Under the pieces are notes generated by a model, which saw only the letters and a program-made list of their open reading frames with translations, searched no databases and was not told the origin of the DNA. 22,241 bases of DNA from an uncultured Rickettsiales bacterium (GTDB lineage Bacteria > Pseudomonadota > Alphaproteobacteria > Rickettsiales > UBA1997): assembly GCA_948744995.1 (NCBI GenBank), contig CAPZCD010000010.1:1-22241 (forward strand). Reading direction: 5' to 3'. Shown piece by piece: positions 14,123 through 22,241 of this stretch. The position numbers were made by a program, and so were the translations under genes. Position 1 is the stretch's first letter. Every line of letters begins with the position of its first letter.

Positions 14123-16393
14123 ATGTTTACAAACCAGAGGAACAACCGACAGGAACCGATACAAAGTAACGTAGAAGATAAATTAAATAGATCAATATTC
14201 GTTAATTACGTAACTAATATAATAAGAAATGCGCCAACAACAAACAGAGCGTTTGTACTATCCATAAATGGAAAATGGGGCGAAGGAAAAACATCCGTAA
14301 AAAACCTAATTGCTGAAAGACTCTTATATAACAAAAAATCAAGCAATAACATGCTATTGGAATTCAATTCCATAGAATTTCAAAATCAGAAGGAGTTAAA
14401 TAAGATATTTCTTGATAAGGTCGTTAATATAGTTAAAGGTAAAAATAAAAATGCTGAAATAATGGAGTCAGTCAGGGAAAATAAAGGAATTATATTTACC
14501 ATATTATTCATAGCCTTGGTTATAATAGGGTTTATCTACCCAAATATATTTGTTAAATTTTCATCTTTATTAGTTTCCATAATATTTATATTTAGAGCTC
14601 AATTCAGAAAGATAACACTCAACACATTGATGGAGGTTTTATCAAAATCTTATGTTAAGGTTGATGTGGTTCATAGAATACTCTACTATGATGAGCTCAA
14701 GGTTTATAATGTGGAAGATCTGAAACTTAAGAAATATCTGGAGACTAAGTGCAAATACAATAAAATTATAGTTCTGATAGATAATTTTGATTCTCTTGAG
14801 CCAAGTCAGGTTAAAATGCTAATACAGCTTATAAACTCAAAACTAAACCTACCAAAGTTTGTATTTGTGTTGTTTTATGATAAGTTCATAGTTAGCAACT
14901 GTTTAACCACAAATGTATATAATGGTTCTGAATTTATTGAAAAATTTGTGAATATTCAACTGGATTTGCCGATGATAACCGATGATATACTATTCTCATT
15001 TTTACAAGGCGAATTACAGGAAAAATATGGAATAAATATAGAATATCTTAACAGTTTTAACTGTGTTAAAGATTATTTCTCTTCCTTAAATAAAATCTAT
15101 TCTTTTCTGGATAATTTTAATGTAAACTATACTATAGCATCTAAAAATCTTAGGTATACGAAGTTTGATTTTAATAAAAACGACTTTTTGTATCTGGAAA
15201 TATTAAGATTTTTTGAAAATGATCTCTACAGAGAAATAAGACAAAATAAAAGATTACTAACAAAAAATAATTTAAAAATTTATTCGGAAAATAAGCAAAT
15301 TTGGCCGGTGTTAAAATCAAGTATAAGAAATAATTCTGAAGAGAATATTAAAGATTTAATTATCGATTTATTTCCTTATATGGTGAATGAGTTTGGTATT
15401 GAAGGTAAATATGATGAAGAATCCTTGCAAAATTCAAAATCCGTTGGGTGTTTCGACTACTTTGACTATTATTTCATATACGATCTTAGCGAAAATGTTA
15501 TACCAGAAACTGTCTTCAACAAACTGGAATCGCATCTACTCAACAATGAAGAGTTTATTTCAAGTTTCAAGGAAAAATTCTCTATAGATAGCGATGCTAG
15601 CATAAAGTACTACGCCGGAAGTTTTTTATATAAATTATGCAAACGTAGGGAAAATCTTGATATATTAAAACATCTGAACGAAACCACAAAAGAAAAGAAT
15701 TTAATAAAGAATATAGTTTGGCTATACATCTATAGTAATAGAAATGTTTCCAGCAAGAAATATTTATCCCAGATAATATTAACTTGCTATAATAACAATA
15801 GAAATCTAGACAGTATTATTGGTGCAATAAATGAAGCTTTGGATGAAAATAATTACTTTTATAGTTTTTATCTATTGGAACTACTTGGTATCATTAAAAA
15901 TACACTATTGGATATAATTTTTAGTAAAAATATAGGTAAGATAACTGAATATAGCAGTTCTATAAACAAAATATTATTTAAACAAGGTGAACTACTACTG
16001 GCTAATGATGGATTTTTAGAATATCTAACTATAGACAACTATAACTGTAGGCTGCAACTAAATCATATAGTAGCATTCATTAAGAATAGATGGTCTATAC
16101 ATAATAGTAATATCGATTCCGAGGTAGAAGATTTTGTCAGAAATTATATAAAATCAGGAAAATTTATCACTCTTAAAGAGAAGTTATTTAGCGACTACTT
16201 TAGGTTAATTTACGTCTTTACCGAATACTGTATTAAGAAAAAAATCATAAATAATAACATATATTTGATACTAAATCCAAACGAATTGTACCCATTTAAT
16301 CTAAAAGAGGTAACAACTGCATTTAGAGAAAATAAGGTTAGTAAGAAAGATAGAATATATGGTGTATTATTAAGATCTGTTAAAAGATTATAA
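14123..16393 (+). CDS. KAP-family P-loop NTPase, membrane-anchored
   Basis: This 756-residue protein has the KAP layout. A short N-terminal segment with DKLNRSIFVNYV leads into Walker A (NGKWGEGKTSV, about residue 50). Two close membrane spans lie within the NTPase domain (about 123-160). Walker B (KIIVLIDNFDSL, about 214-225) is followed by a KFVFVLFYDKFIV strand, and then comes a long C-terminal region of about 470 residues with no motif that I know. The usual KAP Walker B reads DDLD; here it is DNFD, still with two Asp. KAP NTPases sit on the inner membrane face with both ends cytoplasmic, and many lie in defence or mobile regions. The trpS-like gene starts 42 bp downstream without a visible promoter, so the two are probably co-transcribed. 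The function is unknown. Confidence 0.82.
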   Translation: MFTNQRNNRQEPIQSNVEDKLNRSIFVNYVTNIIRNAPTTNRAFVLSINGKWGEGKTSVKNLIAERLLYNKKSSNNMLLEFNSIEFQNQKELNKIFLDKVVNIVKGKNKNAEIMESVRENKGIIFTILFIALVIIGFIYPNIFVKFSSLLVSIIFIFRAQFRKITLNTLMEVLSKSYVKVDVVHRILYYDELKVYNVEDLKLKKYLETKCKYNKIIVLIDNFDSLEPSQVKMLIQLINSKLNLPKFVFVLFYDKFIVSNCLTTNVYNGSEFIEKFVNIQLDLPMITDDILFSFLQGELQEKYGINIEYLNSFNCVKDYFSSLNKIYSFLDNFNVNYTIASKNLRYTKFDFNKNDFLYLEILRFFENDLYREIRQNKRLLTKNNLKIYSENKQIWPVLKSSIRNNSEENIKDLIIDLFPYMVNEFGIEGKYDEESLQNSKSVGCFDYFDYYFIYDLSENVIPETVFNKLESHLLNNEEFISSFKEKFSIDSDASIKYYAGSFLYKLCKRRENLDILKHLNETTKEKNLIKNIVWLYIYSNRNVSSKKYLSQIILTCYNNNRNLDSIIGAINEALDENNYFYSFYLLELLGIIKNTLLDIIFSKNIGKITEYSSSINKILFKQGELLLANDGFLEYLTIDNYNCRLQLNHIVAFIKNRWSIHNSNIDSEVEDFVRNYIKSGKFITLKEKLFSDYFRLIYVFTEYCIKKKIINNNIYLILNPNELYPFNLKEVTTAFRENKVSKKDRIYGVLLRSVKRL

Positions 16394-16435
16394 GCATTAT
16401 ATATTAATTATAAAAATTAAAGATAGGTATAGACA

Positions 16436-17524
16436 ATGGAAGAAACTGCAGCTATGAGCAATACGTTTTTGAAATCCAAACAAATTAGTGATAGCTTATG
16501 GAAAGAAATTGACCATAATCCTGAAAAATTTAGAATTTTTACGGGGGAAAGACCAACAGGAACTTTACATATAGGCCACTATTTCGGTTCGTTGGTTAAT
16601 CGGATTAAGCTCCAGAAAAAAGGTGTTGAAATGTTTATCCTTGTTGCAGATCAACAGGTACTGACCGATCATGATAGTTTTGATAAAATATCTCAATTAA
16701 CTAGAGAATTAGTTATAGATAATATATCAGCCGGTATAGACTTGGAAAATGGTAGAACATTTATATTCCCGCACAGTCAAATACCAGAATTGAACCAGCT
16801 ACTTGTTCCCTTCCTGACTTTAGTATCAATATCGGAATTGGAACGAAATCCAACCGTTAAGGAGGAGATAAGAAGTGCGAATATCAAAAATGTTAATGCT
16901 GGAATGCTTGTTTATCCGGTTCATCAGGCTTGCGATATACTATCGGTAAATGCTAATGTTATTCCAGTTGGTAAAGATCAATTACCTCATATAGAATTAT
17001 CAAGACTAATAGCAAAAAGATTTAATGGCAAGTTTTGTAAAGATAACAATAAGGTATTTGTTGAACCAGAAGCATTATTGTCTGAAGTTCCAAGTCTTGT
17101 TGGTCTGGATGGAAAGCAAAAAATGAGTAAAAGTAGGCATAATGCTATAATGCTTAATAGCAGTAGAGAAGATATAGTAAATATGGTTAGAAAGGCTACT
17201 ACCGATAGTAATAAACTAATTAGCTATGATCCAGCAAATAGACCGGAAGTCTCAAATCTGCTAAAAATGATTTCGCTGATGTCTAGTGAAAATCCTGAGA
17301 ATATAGCTAAAGAGATAGGAGAAGGTGGAGCTAAGATGTTAAAGGAGAAGCTGGTAGAAACTACGGATAAGTTTCTAACTCCTATACGTGAAAGAAGGAA
17401 AGCTATTGAGAATGATTATGGTTATATTGATAGGTTAATTAAGTTGGGTGTGGAAAAAGTTAGGGATGAATCTAGTAAGACTTTGGCTAAAGTTCTGAAG
17501 GCTATGAATATGTATGGGTTTTAG
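16436..17524 (+). CDS. trpS: Tryptophanyl-tRNA synthetase, GERPTG/HIGHYFGS type
   Basis: This class I synthetase charges tRNA-Trp. The first motif reads GERPTGTLHIGHYFGSL (HIGH at about 45-48), and the KMSKS motif is KMSKSRHN (about 229-233). The protein is 362 residues. Most bacterial TrpRS proteins are about 330-340 residues and read G-x-QPTG-x-LHLGNY. The form seen here is the one I recall from the second, indolmycin-resistant TrpRS class of actinobacteria and from some Firmicutes. It could be the only TrpRS of this organism or an extra, transferred copy. The first ATG (16436) has an AGG about 10 nt upstream; Met7 is an alternative start. It follows the KAP NTPase gene closely. Confidence 0.92.
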   Translation: MEETAAMSNTFLKSKQISDSLWKEIDHNPEKFRIFTGERPTGTLHIGHYFGSLVNRIKLQKKGVEMFILVADQQVLTDHDSFDKISQLTRELVIDNISAGIDLENGRTFIFPHSQIPELNQLLVPFLTLVSISELERNPTVKEEIRSANIKNVNAGMLVYPVHQACDILSVNANVIPVGKDQLPHIELSRLIAKRFNGKFCKDNNKVFVEPEALLSEVPSLVGLDGKQKMSKSRHNAIMLNSSREDIVNMVRKATTDSNKLISYDPANRPEVSNLLKMISLMSSENPENIAKEIGEGGAKMLKEKLVETTDKFLTPIRERRKAIENDYGYIDRLIKLGVEKVRDESSKTLAKVLKAMNMYGF

Positions 17525-17562
17525 TTACTGTAGTTTTACAAATATGATGCAGGAACCCCCAG

Positions 17563-17888
17563 GGACTACCTACCATCTTGTTTTAACTCTTAAGACATTT
17601 ACAAGTTTACTTTTTAAAGTCAAAATACGTTGAAAAATTAGGAAAATATATTTTAAATAAAATATTATATATTTTTATAAAAATAGGAATTAGTAAAATT
17701 TTTATAAAATTTGTTCATATTTTTTAATTCTAAAAACTTTTATTCTAAAAATTGATATTGAAGAATTATTTATTCATATTTTTTTAGTATATTATTTTTA
17801 AGTGAGAAAAAGCAATGTTAAGGTTATAATATATATGTGATTTATAATGGATATCTATAAAGATAAAGAAAAAGTAGTGGGTAGTGCC
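17563..17888. repeat. MITE-like dispersed repeat, copy 3
   Basis: This AT-rich element of about 325 bp has no coding frame. It begins GGACTACCTACCA (17563-17575), and its other end in reverse complement begins GGCACTACCCACTACTTT (17871-17888). The interior aligns with copy 2 along most of its length (for example the TTTTATAAAAT blocks, AAATTGATATTGAAGAATT and the AAAGATAAAG end). It starts 38 bp after the trpS stop and ends 75 bp before the next ATG, so it fills the gap. Confidence 0.65.
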
Positions 17889-17910
17889 AAATATATAAAA
17901 GTAAGTATTG

Positions 17911-17928
17911 ATTTTTTTTAAAAAAAAT
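17911..17928. other. Perfect A-T8-A8-T palindrome next to repeat copy 3
   Basis: Eight Ts followed by eight As (17912-17927), with an extra A/T pair outside, lie about 22 bp beyond the right end of the repeat and about 36 bp before the next start codon. Such tracts alter DNA curvature. No convincing promoter was found here. Confidence 0.35.
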
Positions 17929-17963
17929 ATACCCTTCTTCGCAGAATATAAATTTATACCAAC

Positions 17964-19835
17964 ATGACAGAAAATATAGGAGAAGAAATATTAGACACAC
18001 CAGAGGAAGGAACTTTTGTGATACGTTATGATGATGGGTCTTCAAAAGAATATAAAAGGGCAGAGTTTTGTGAGGTTATTAAAAGTGATAGTAAGAGTAA
18101 GATTAAGTCTATGGACTTTGAAAAATATGGGGGGACAAGTCCTATATATTTAGTTAATGAAGTTAATGGTAATCCCCGAGGTAAGTGTATAGCTATTTTT
18201 AAAGATTCAAGTGATGTACCTTATTGTTTAGATGTTGAAGGTGAAGAATTCGTAAAAGGGCATAATTATGATGTTAAAAAAGATAGATATGGTAATGACA
18301 AATATGTTTTTAGCAAGAGTGATAGCGAATATTACAGATATTCAATAAATGAAAATTTATTTGAAACTCATTTATTCGAATCCTTAAAAAAGGATGGTGA
18401 TGATTATTTTTATTATCCCGATGTAAAACAAGATAAAGAACAGGATGAAAATAACAATAATAAAGGAATAAGTTTAAATGACATAAAAAAACAAATAGGG
18501 GAGTCAAAAGAAGGGAATCAAATAAAAAATATGGATGAAGCAATTACCTTATCAAAATTAGTTAGAATAAAAGAATACGAACTGTTTAAAAAATACGGAA
18601 TAGAAAAAGAGATATACGATTTGGCATATCGTATGGTGTATGGTGGGGTAGACAAAGAAACTAAAGGGCCTAGATATTATCCAAATGGCAATAAGTTGAG
18701 AGAAGGTGCAGAGATATCACCTGCTGAGGATAGTGACAAATTCCTCGACTTTTTGGAACAACTGTGTGTGGAGAAAGGGGTAATAAGTAAGGATAAACCA
18801 GATAAACAAAAGTCTCCTAATGGTATTTCCATGAAACCTGTTGGTAACATTGGAACAACTGCCTCAAAACCTGGAATTAATATACCTAAGATGAGTATCT
18901 TTAATAAGGGTATGCCTAGGATGATTGGTGGTAAAGCTAATATATCTGGGATGGGTTTTAAGAGGCCAACAAATTTGTCACAGACTCAAACAACAGCACA
19001 GACTCGGATAGATAATTCTAAAAAGAAAATGGATAGCTTATTAAAAAAATTGAATGAAAATGAAGATATTGGAAAAAATTATTTATCGGCTACGGCTTTC
19101 GTGTTAAGTAAAATGTTTGAAAAGTATGATATTTCTGCTGAAGAACATGATAATAATGAAAAAAGAATTAAAGAATTGAAAATTAAATTTAAAGATAAAG
19201 GAACAGAAGAAGAAATTGCTAGTACTACTATAGAATCAGTAAAACTCTTAGAAGAAGATGAAAATACACTTGGAGTAGATGAAAATAATAATATTACCAT
19301 TACTGAAAATGGAGAAAAAAGAATTCTTGGATCTAGGGTAAATTCTGAAGGGCAAAAAGAAGAAATAGAAGAGGAATTTTATTATGTTAAGTCTGCCAGT
19401 GAAGAAAAAATACATCTTTTTAAGAAAAAAGAATGGGAAGATTTTCACAACCATAGCAATGTTAGATCAAAACCCGGTGGAAATGTTATAATTGCAGGAG
19501 TTGCAAGCTTTAAAGGCGGCAAAGCGCAACTCGTATGTGCTTCAAGTGGGCATTACCAACCGGCAAAGAGTAACTCCAAAACGTTTCTGGCTGAATTAGC
19601 AAGCCAGACGACAAGTGGTGATGTGAGGGATATTATACATTCTGATTGTAAAAAAGAGGACGGTTATCATATCACGGTTGATGTTAGTTTATTTAACAGT
19701 AGAGGAAGTAAACTTTCTGAGTGTGTTGGATTGCCTACCAGTGAAAAACCTATGGGAAAAAGAGTTCTTGATCAAATAAATCAAAAAGCGAAACTAATGA
19801 AAGAAGGTAAATGTATTAATATTCTTTCAAAATGA
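17964..19835 (+). CDS. Unknown 623-residue protein with C-terminal SGHY-P module, effector-like
   Basis: There is no signal peptide or membrane span. The protein is highly charged and Lys/Glu/Asp-rich. Residues about 1-140 are acidic with repeated Tyr/Asp stretches. About 150-270 looks helical. About 280-350 is a low-complexity Gly/Pro/Met/Thr-rich linker. About 345-440 is helical and charged. The C-terminal part (about 510-555) reads VIIAGVASFKGGKAQLVCASS, continued by GHYQPAKSNSKTFLAELASQ. The AG-x(3)-F-x-x-GK-x(6)-SSGHY-x-P pattern is one I recall from C-terminal modules of bacterial toxins and effectors and from plant IQ-motif calmodulin-binding proteins. No Shine-Dalgarno sequence is present. 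It stands alone between repeat copy 3 and a convergent ABC transporter gene. A host-directed effector is the best guess, but the function is not shown. Confidence 0.65.
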   Translation: MTENIGEEILDTPEEGTFVIRYDDGSSKEYKRAEFCEVIKSDSKSKIKSMDFEKYGGTSPIYLVNEVNGNPRGKCIAIFKDSSDVPYCLDVEGEEFVKGHNYDVKKDRYGNDKYVFSKSDSEYYRYSINENLFETHLFESLKKDGDDYFYYPDVKQDKEQDENNNNKGISLNDIKKQIGESKEGNQIKNMDEAITLSKLVRIKEYELFKKYGIEKEIYDLAYRMVYGGVDKETKGPRYYPNGNKLREGAEISPAEDSDKFLDFLEQLCVEKGVISKDKPDKQKSPNGISMKPVGNIGTTASKPGINIPKMSIFNKGMPRMIGGKANISGMGFKRPTNLSQTQTTAQTRIDNSKKKMDSLLKKLNENEDIGKNYLSATAFVLSKMFEKYDISAEEHDNNEKRIKELKIKFKDKGTEEEIASTTIESVKLLEEDENTLGVDENNNITITENGEKRILGSRVNSEGQKEEIEEEFYYVKSASEEKIHLFKKKEWEDFHNHSNVRSKPGGNVIIAGVASFKGGKAQLVCASSGHYQPAKSNSKTFLAELASQTTSGDVRDIIHSDCKKEDGYHITVDVSLFNSRGSKLSECVGLPTSEKPMGKRVLDQINQKAKLMKEGKCINILSK

Positions 19836-19942
19836 TCTAAATGAAGATTATTTTTTGTCTGTTACTAATTTAAAAAAGATCAACTATAAACTATTCCATC
19901 TTATAAAAATAAATAATGGAAAAAGTAATTGGTTATATTATT

Positions 19943-20025
19943 ATGGCCCGATAACAGCCATTAATAAATTTTTTAAAAATATTTCTTCGTCAAGAATATT
20001 GACAGGCTATTACTAATATTAGTAA
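19943..20025. terminator. Possible termination signals between convergent genes
   Basis: ATGGC (19943-19947) pairs with GCCAT (19957-19961), with AT pairs outside and a T-run soon after, a weak terminator candidate for the gene at 17964. A perfect 16-bp palindrome, TTACTAATATTAGTAA (20010-20025), followed by a T-rich stretch, could serve either strand. The evidence is weak. Confidence 0.3.
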
Positions 20026-20084
20026 ATTTGTTTTATTTGTTATAAAGGTTTCATTTCTGATTATTTTTCTTTAATTTTTATTCA

Positions 20085-21836
20085 TCACCCTATCACCCCC
20101 TCCCTCTGCATATCCCACATCTGTCTAAAGAGACCATCTTCTTTATTCAGTAATTCTTCCTTAGTTCCATCTTCTACTATAACACCTTTAGATATGGTTA
20201 CTATTCTATCCATTATAGATAGTGTTGATAGTCTATGAGCTATAACTATAACTGTTTTATCTTTCATAAGATTATTTAAAGCTATCTGTATTTCTTTTTC
20301 AGTTATACTATCTAGAGCAGATGTAGCTTCATCCAGTATAAGTATTTTACTATTCTTTAGTATTGCCCTTGCTATAGCTATTCTTTGTCTTTGACCTCCA
20401 GATAGTTTAATACCTCTTTCTCCTACTAAAGTATTAAAACCATTTTCTAAAGTATTAGTTATAAAGTCATAACAACAAGCTTTTGTAGTAGCTTCTATTA
20501 GTTCTTCTTCAGTAGCATCTAGTTTACCATATAGTATATTCTCTCTTATGGTCCTATGAAACAATATAGGTTCTTGAGGTATATAACTTATATTTCTTCT
20601 TAAAGATTCTTGGGTTACTTCTTTTATATTTTGATTATCTATATATATACCACCATCATTAACATCATAGAATCTTAATAGTAAATTTACTAAAGTAGAC
20701 TTACCACTACCACTATAACCTACTATACCTAGTTTTTGATTAGGTTTGATGGAGAGGGAGAAGTGGGAGAGGACGTTCTTATCTTCTTCATATTCAAAAC
20801 TTATATCTTTAATTTCAATTTTTCCATTACTAATTTTTAGTGTAGATGCATATTTCATATTTAGAACTTCTAAAGGTTTATTCATTATATCAAGACTCTG
20901 CTTAATTATTCCATATTGGTCGACCATGGCTGATATTTCTTCATTAAAATACTTTATTGATTTTACAATACTATAGGACATAGTCACAACAAAACTTATA
21001 TCACCAATAGTTATGAGACCACCGCCATGCAGCTTAACTGATAGAATTATATTAATTAAAAGCAGTGGACTTGATAATAAAGTCCTTAAACTTTCATACA
21101 AAATCTTATTTTTATAAAGCTCCTTTTCTTTGGAATAAACTAGTTTAGTTTGTTGTTTAATTAGAGACTGCTCGTATTTTTTATTAGAAAAACTTTTTAC
21201 GTTTAATATATTGTCAAAACTATCAGTTATTCTACCACTTAACATAGTTTTTTCATTCTCAAACAATTCAACCTTACTTCTAATTCTCACATTAATAAAG
21301 GTAGTTATTGTAACATATAACATCATCCAAATAATATCTACCAAAAATAGAACTATATGAATTTTATATATGTAATAGAGAGTTATAACTTTTAAAATAC
21401 CTTTACATATAATGACATCAAAAAAGTTGTATAAGAATTTCTCACTTGTATCAGCTATTTTTGATACTTTGGCGCCTATATTACCACTAAAATTATTCTG
21501 AAAATATGAGTATGAATATTTTTCTATGTGATTAAATACATAGCAATAGATATTATTTCTAATTTTAGAAAATAGGTTTGGATATATATATTTTATTAGT
21601 ATATCTCCACAAATAAATATTAGATTATAGATAACCAATGTATATATGCTTTCTTTGAGTTCCCTTAGTAAATTACCGTCTTCCCTATTGATAGTATTTA
21701 TTAGGTTTCTTATGGTTGATTGTGTTAAAACGCTATTCATAAGCATTAATATTATGTCAATAATAATAAATGCTGCTATCCAAAACTTGTACTTTTTGGT
21801 GAACTTTATGAGAAATTTGTGAACACTTTTAAACAT
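20085..21836 (-). CDS. ABC exporter half-transporter (MsbA-like, permease-ATPase fusion)
   Basis: This 583-residue inner-membrane protein is one half of a dimeric exporter. The N-terminal 300 or so residues hold about six hydrophobic segments, and the C-terminal ATPase has all the motifs: Walker A GYSGSGKST (about 371-379), Q-loop YIPQEPILF, signature LSGGQRQR (about 478), Walker B ILILDEATSALD (about 497-508) and H-loop AHRLST (about 532). The order and length match the MsbA/LmrA type I exporters of lipids, drugs or peptides; the substrate cannot be told. The downstream gene is convergent. Within the gene, 20749-20777 encodes a run of codons ending in C (for VLSHFSLSI), while neighbouring codons end mostly in A or T. 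This may mark gene conversion or simple chance. Confidence 0.92.
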   Translation of the reverse strand: MFKSVHKFLIKFTKKYKFWIAAFIIIDIILMLMNSVLTQSTIRNLINTINREDGNLLRELKESIYTLVIYNLIFICGDILIKYIYPNLFSKIRNNIYCYVFNHIEKYSYSYFQNNFSGNIGAKVSKIADTSEKFLYNFFDVIICKGILKVITLYYIYKIHIVLFLVDIIWMMLYVTITTFINVRIRSKVELFENEKTMLSGRITDSFDNILNVKSFSNKKYEQSLIKQQTKLVYSKEKELYKNKILYESLRTLLSSPLLLINIILSVKLHGGGLITIGDISFVVTMSYSIVKSIKYFNEEISAMVDQYGIIKQSLDIMNKPLEVLNMKYASTLKISNGKIEIKDISFEYEEDKNVLSHFSLSIKPNQKLGIVGYSGSGKSTLVNLLLRFYDVNDGGIYIDNQNIKEVTQESLRRNISYIPQEPILFHRTIRENILYGKLDATEEELIEATTKACCYDFITNTLENGFNTLVGERGIKLSGGQRQRIAIARAILKNSKILILDEATSALDSITEKEIQIALNNLMKDKTVIVIAHRLSTLSIMDRIVTISKGVIVEDGTKEELLNKEDGLFRQMWDMQREGVIG

Positions 21837-21998
21837 ATCTGTAATATATCCAGTGTTGTAAAGCTTACAATTAGGATTTGATAAATCAATATGGTTTGTA
21901 TGCTAAATTGATGGCTAGTGATTGAATTTGATTTGAAATGATTTGTACTTTAACGAGTACTTCTACAATTTATATGTATAAGGAATTATTGCATTCGC

Positions 21999-22241
21999 TT
22001 ATTCAATACTTTCAATAAACTCTATTCTATTCTCTATATTTTTAATTTTTGTCTTATATATTTTTATTAATTCTTCTGACCTATACATTTTACTAATGAT
22101 TTTATTCACCATAAGGTTAATTCTGAGTTCTTTTAATTTTGTTTTTTTATTACTAAAGAATGGACTTTTGAGAGATGTTTTAATCCAATATGCATATTGT
22201 TCATTGTCATTTAGTTCGTTATCACTATTGATATTCCAAGG
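21999..22241 (-). CDS. C-terminal 80 residues of an unknown protein (partial)
   Basis: The minus-strand frame is open from the window edge to a TAA at 21999-22001. It encodes a Lys/Ile/Glu-rich, largely helical tail (for example KIYKTKIKNIENRIEFIESIE in two adjoining halves, IYKTKIKNIEN and RIEFIESIE) with heptad-like spacing, probably a coiled coil. The family is not recognised. It lies 162 bp upstream of the ABC exporter gene on the same strand. The gap is long enough for a separate promoter, so an operon is not shown. Confidence 0.6.
   Translation of the reverse strand, partial: PWNINSDNELNDNEQYAYWIKTSLKSPFFSNKKTKLKELRINLMVNKIISKMYRSEELIKIYKTKIKNIENRIEFIESIE

Noticed and set aside
17842..18045. 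Minus-strand open frame of 67 codons
   Set aside because: It spans the end of repeat copy 3 and the start of the real gene at 17964; the hydrophobic translation is a shadow of a Lys/Glu-rich frame.
1..22241. tRNA, rRNA or CRISPR array
   Set aside because: I looked for cloverleaf arms with a GGTTCGA-type T loop, for long GC-richer conserved RNA blocks and for evenly spaced direct repeats, and saw none.

Overview
This is a strongly AT-rich, intron-free bacterial window (G+C looks to be near 30%, judged by eye and not computed). It has long AT-rich intergenic stretches, decayed gene ends, a family of short inverted-repeat elements, and several proteins typical of host-associated Gram-negative bacteria: a KdsB-type CMP-sugar synthetase, a MORN protein with a signal peptide, a large soluble protein that looks like an effector, and an MsbA-like exporter half. 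I think of an intracellular endosymbiont or parasite, perhaps alphaproteobacterial (Rickettsiales or Holosporales-like). No rRNA or other marker gene is present to prove this.

Layout. 1-126: tail of an unknown gene. 127-707: non-coding, with repeat copy 1 (267-588). 708-2693: transketolase. 2821-3411: unknown 196-residue protein behind a strong promoter overlapped by two perfect dyads. 3412-4232: no intact gene; it holds a perfect 13-bp hairpin and two decayed minus-strand gene tails. 4233-7073 (minus): leucyl-tRNA synthetase carrying an inserted ASCH-like domain. 7253-7401: small inverted-repeat element. 7513-9240: arginyl-tRNA synthetase. 9442-12480: four tightly packed genes (KdsB-like cytidylyltransferase, zeta-toxin-like P-loop kinase, YhcH/DUF386 protein, NagD-type HAD phosphatase). 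12568-12867: repeat copy 2. 12998-13525: exported MORN-like protein with its own promoter, leader hairpin and terminator. 14123-17524: a membrane KAP-type P-loop NTPase followed at 42 bp by an atypical tryptophanyl-tRNA synthetase. 17563-17888: repeat copy 3. 17964-19835: 623-residue unknown protein with a C-terminal SGHY-P module. 20085-21836 (minus): ABC exporter half. 21999-22241 (minus): tail of an unknown coiled-coil-like protein.

How the genes work together. Three aminoacyl-tRNA synthetases and transketolase are housekeeping genes. The block at 9442-12480 reads as one operon. A CMP-ulosonate-type synthetase, a kinase, a YhcH protein (a family tied to sialic acid metabolism) and a HAD phosphatase would together suit production or salvage of an unusual CMP-activated sugar acid for the cell surface; this is inference. 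Four of the genes or operons share an extended -10 element, TGnTATACT.

The best candidates for something new are the LeuRS-ASCH fusion, the four-gene sugar-acid operon, the inverted-repeat element family, and the SGHY-P protein.
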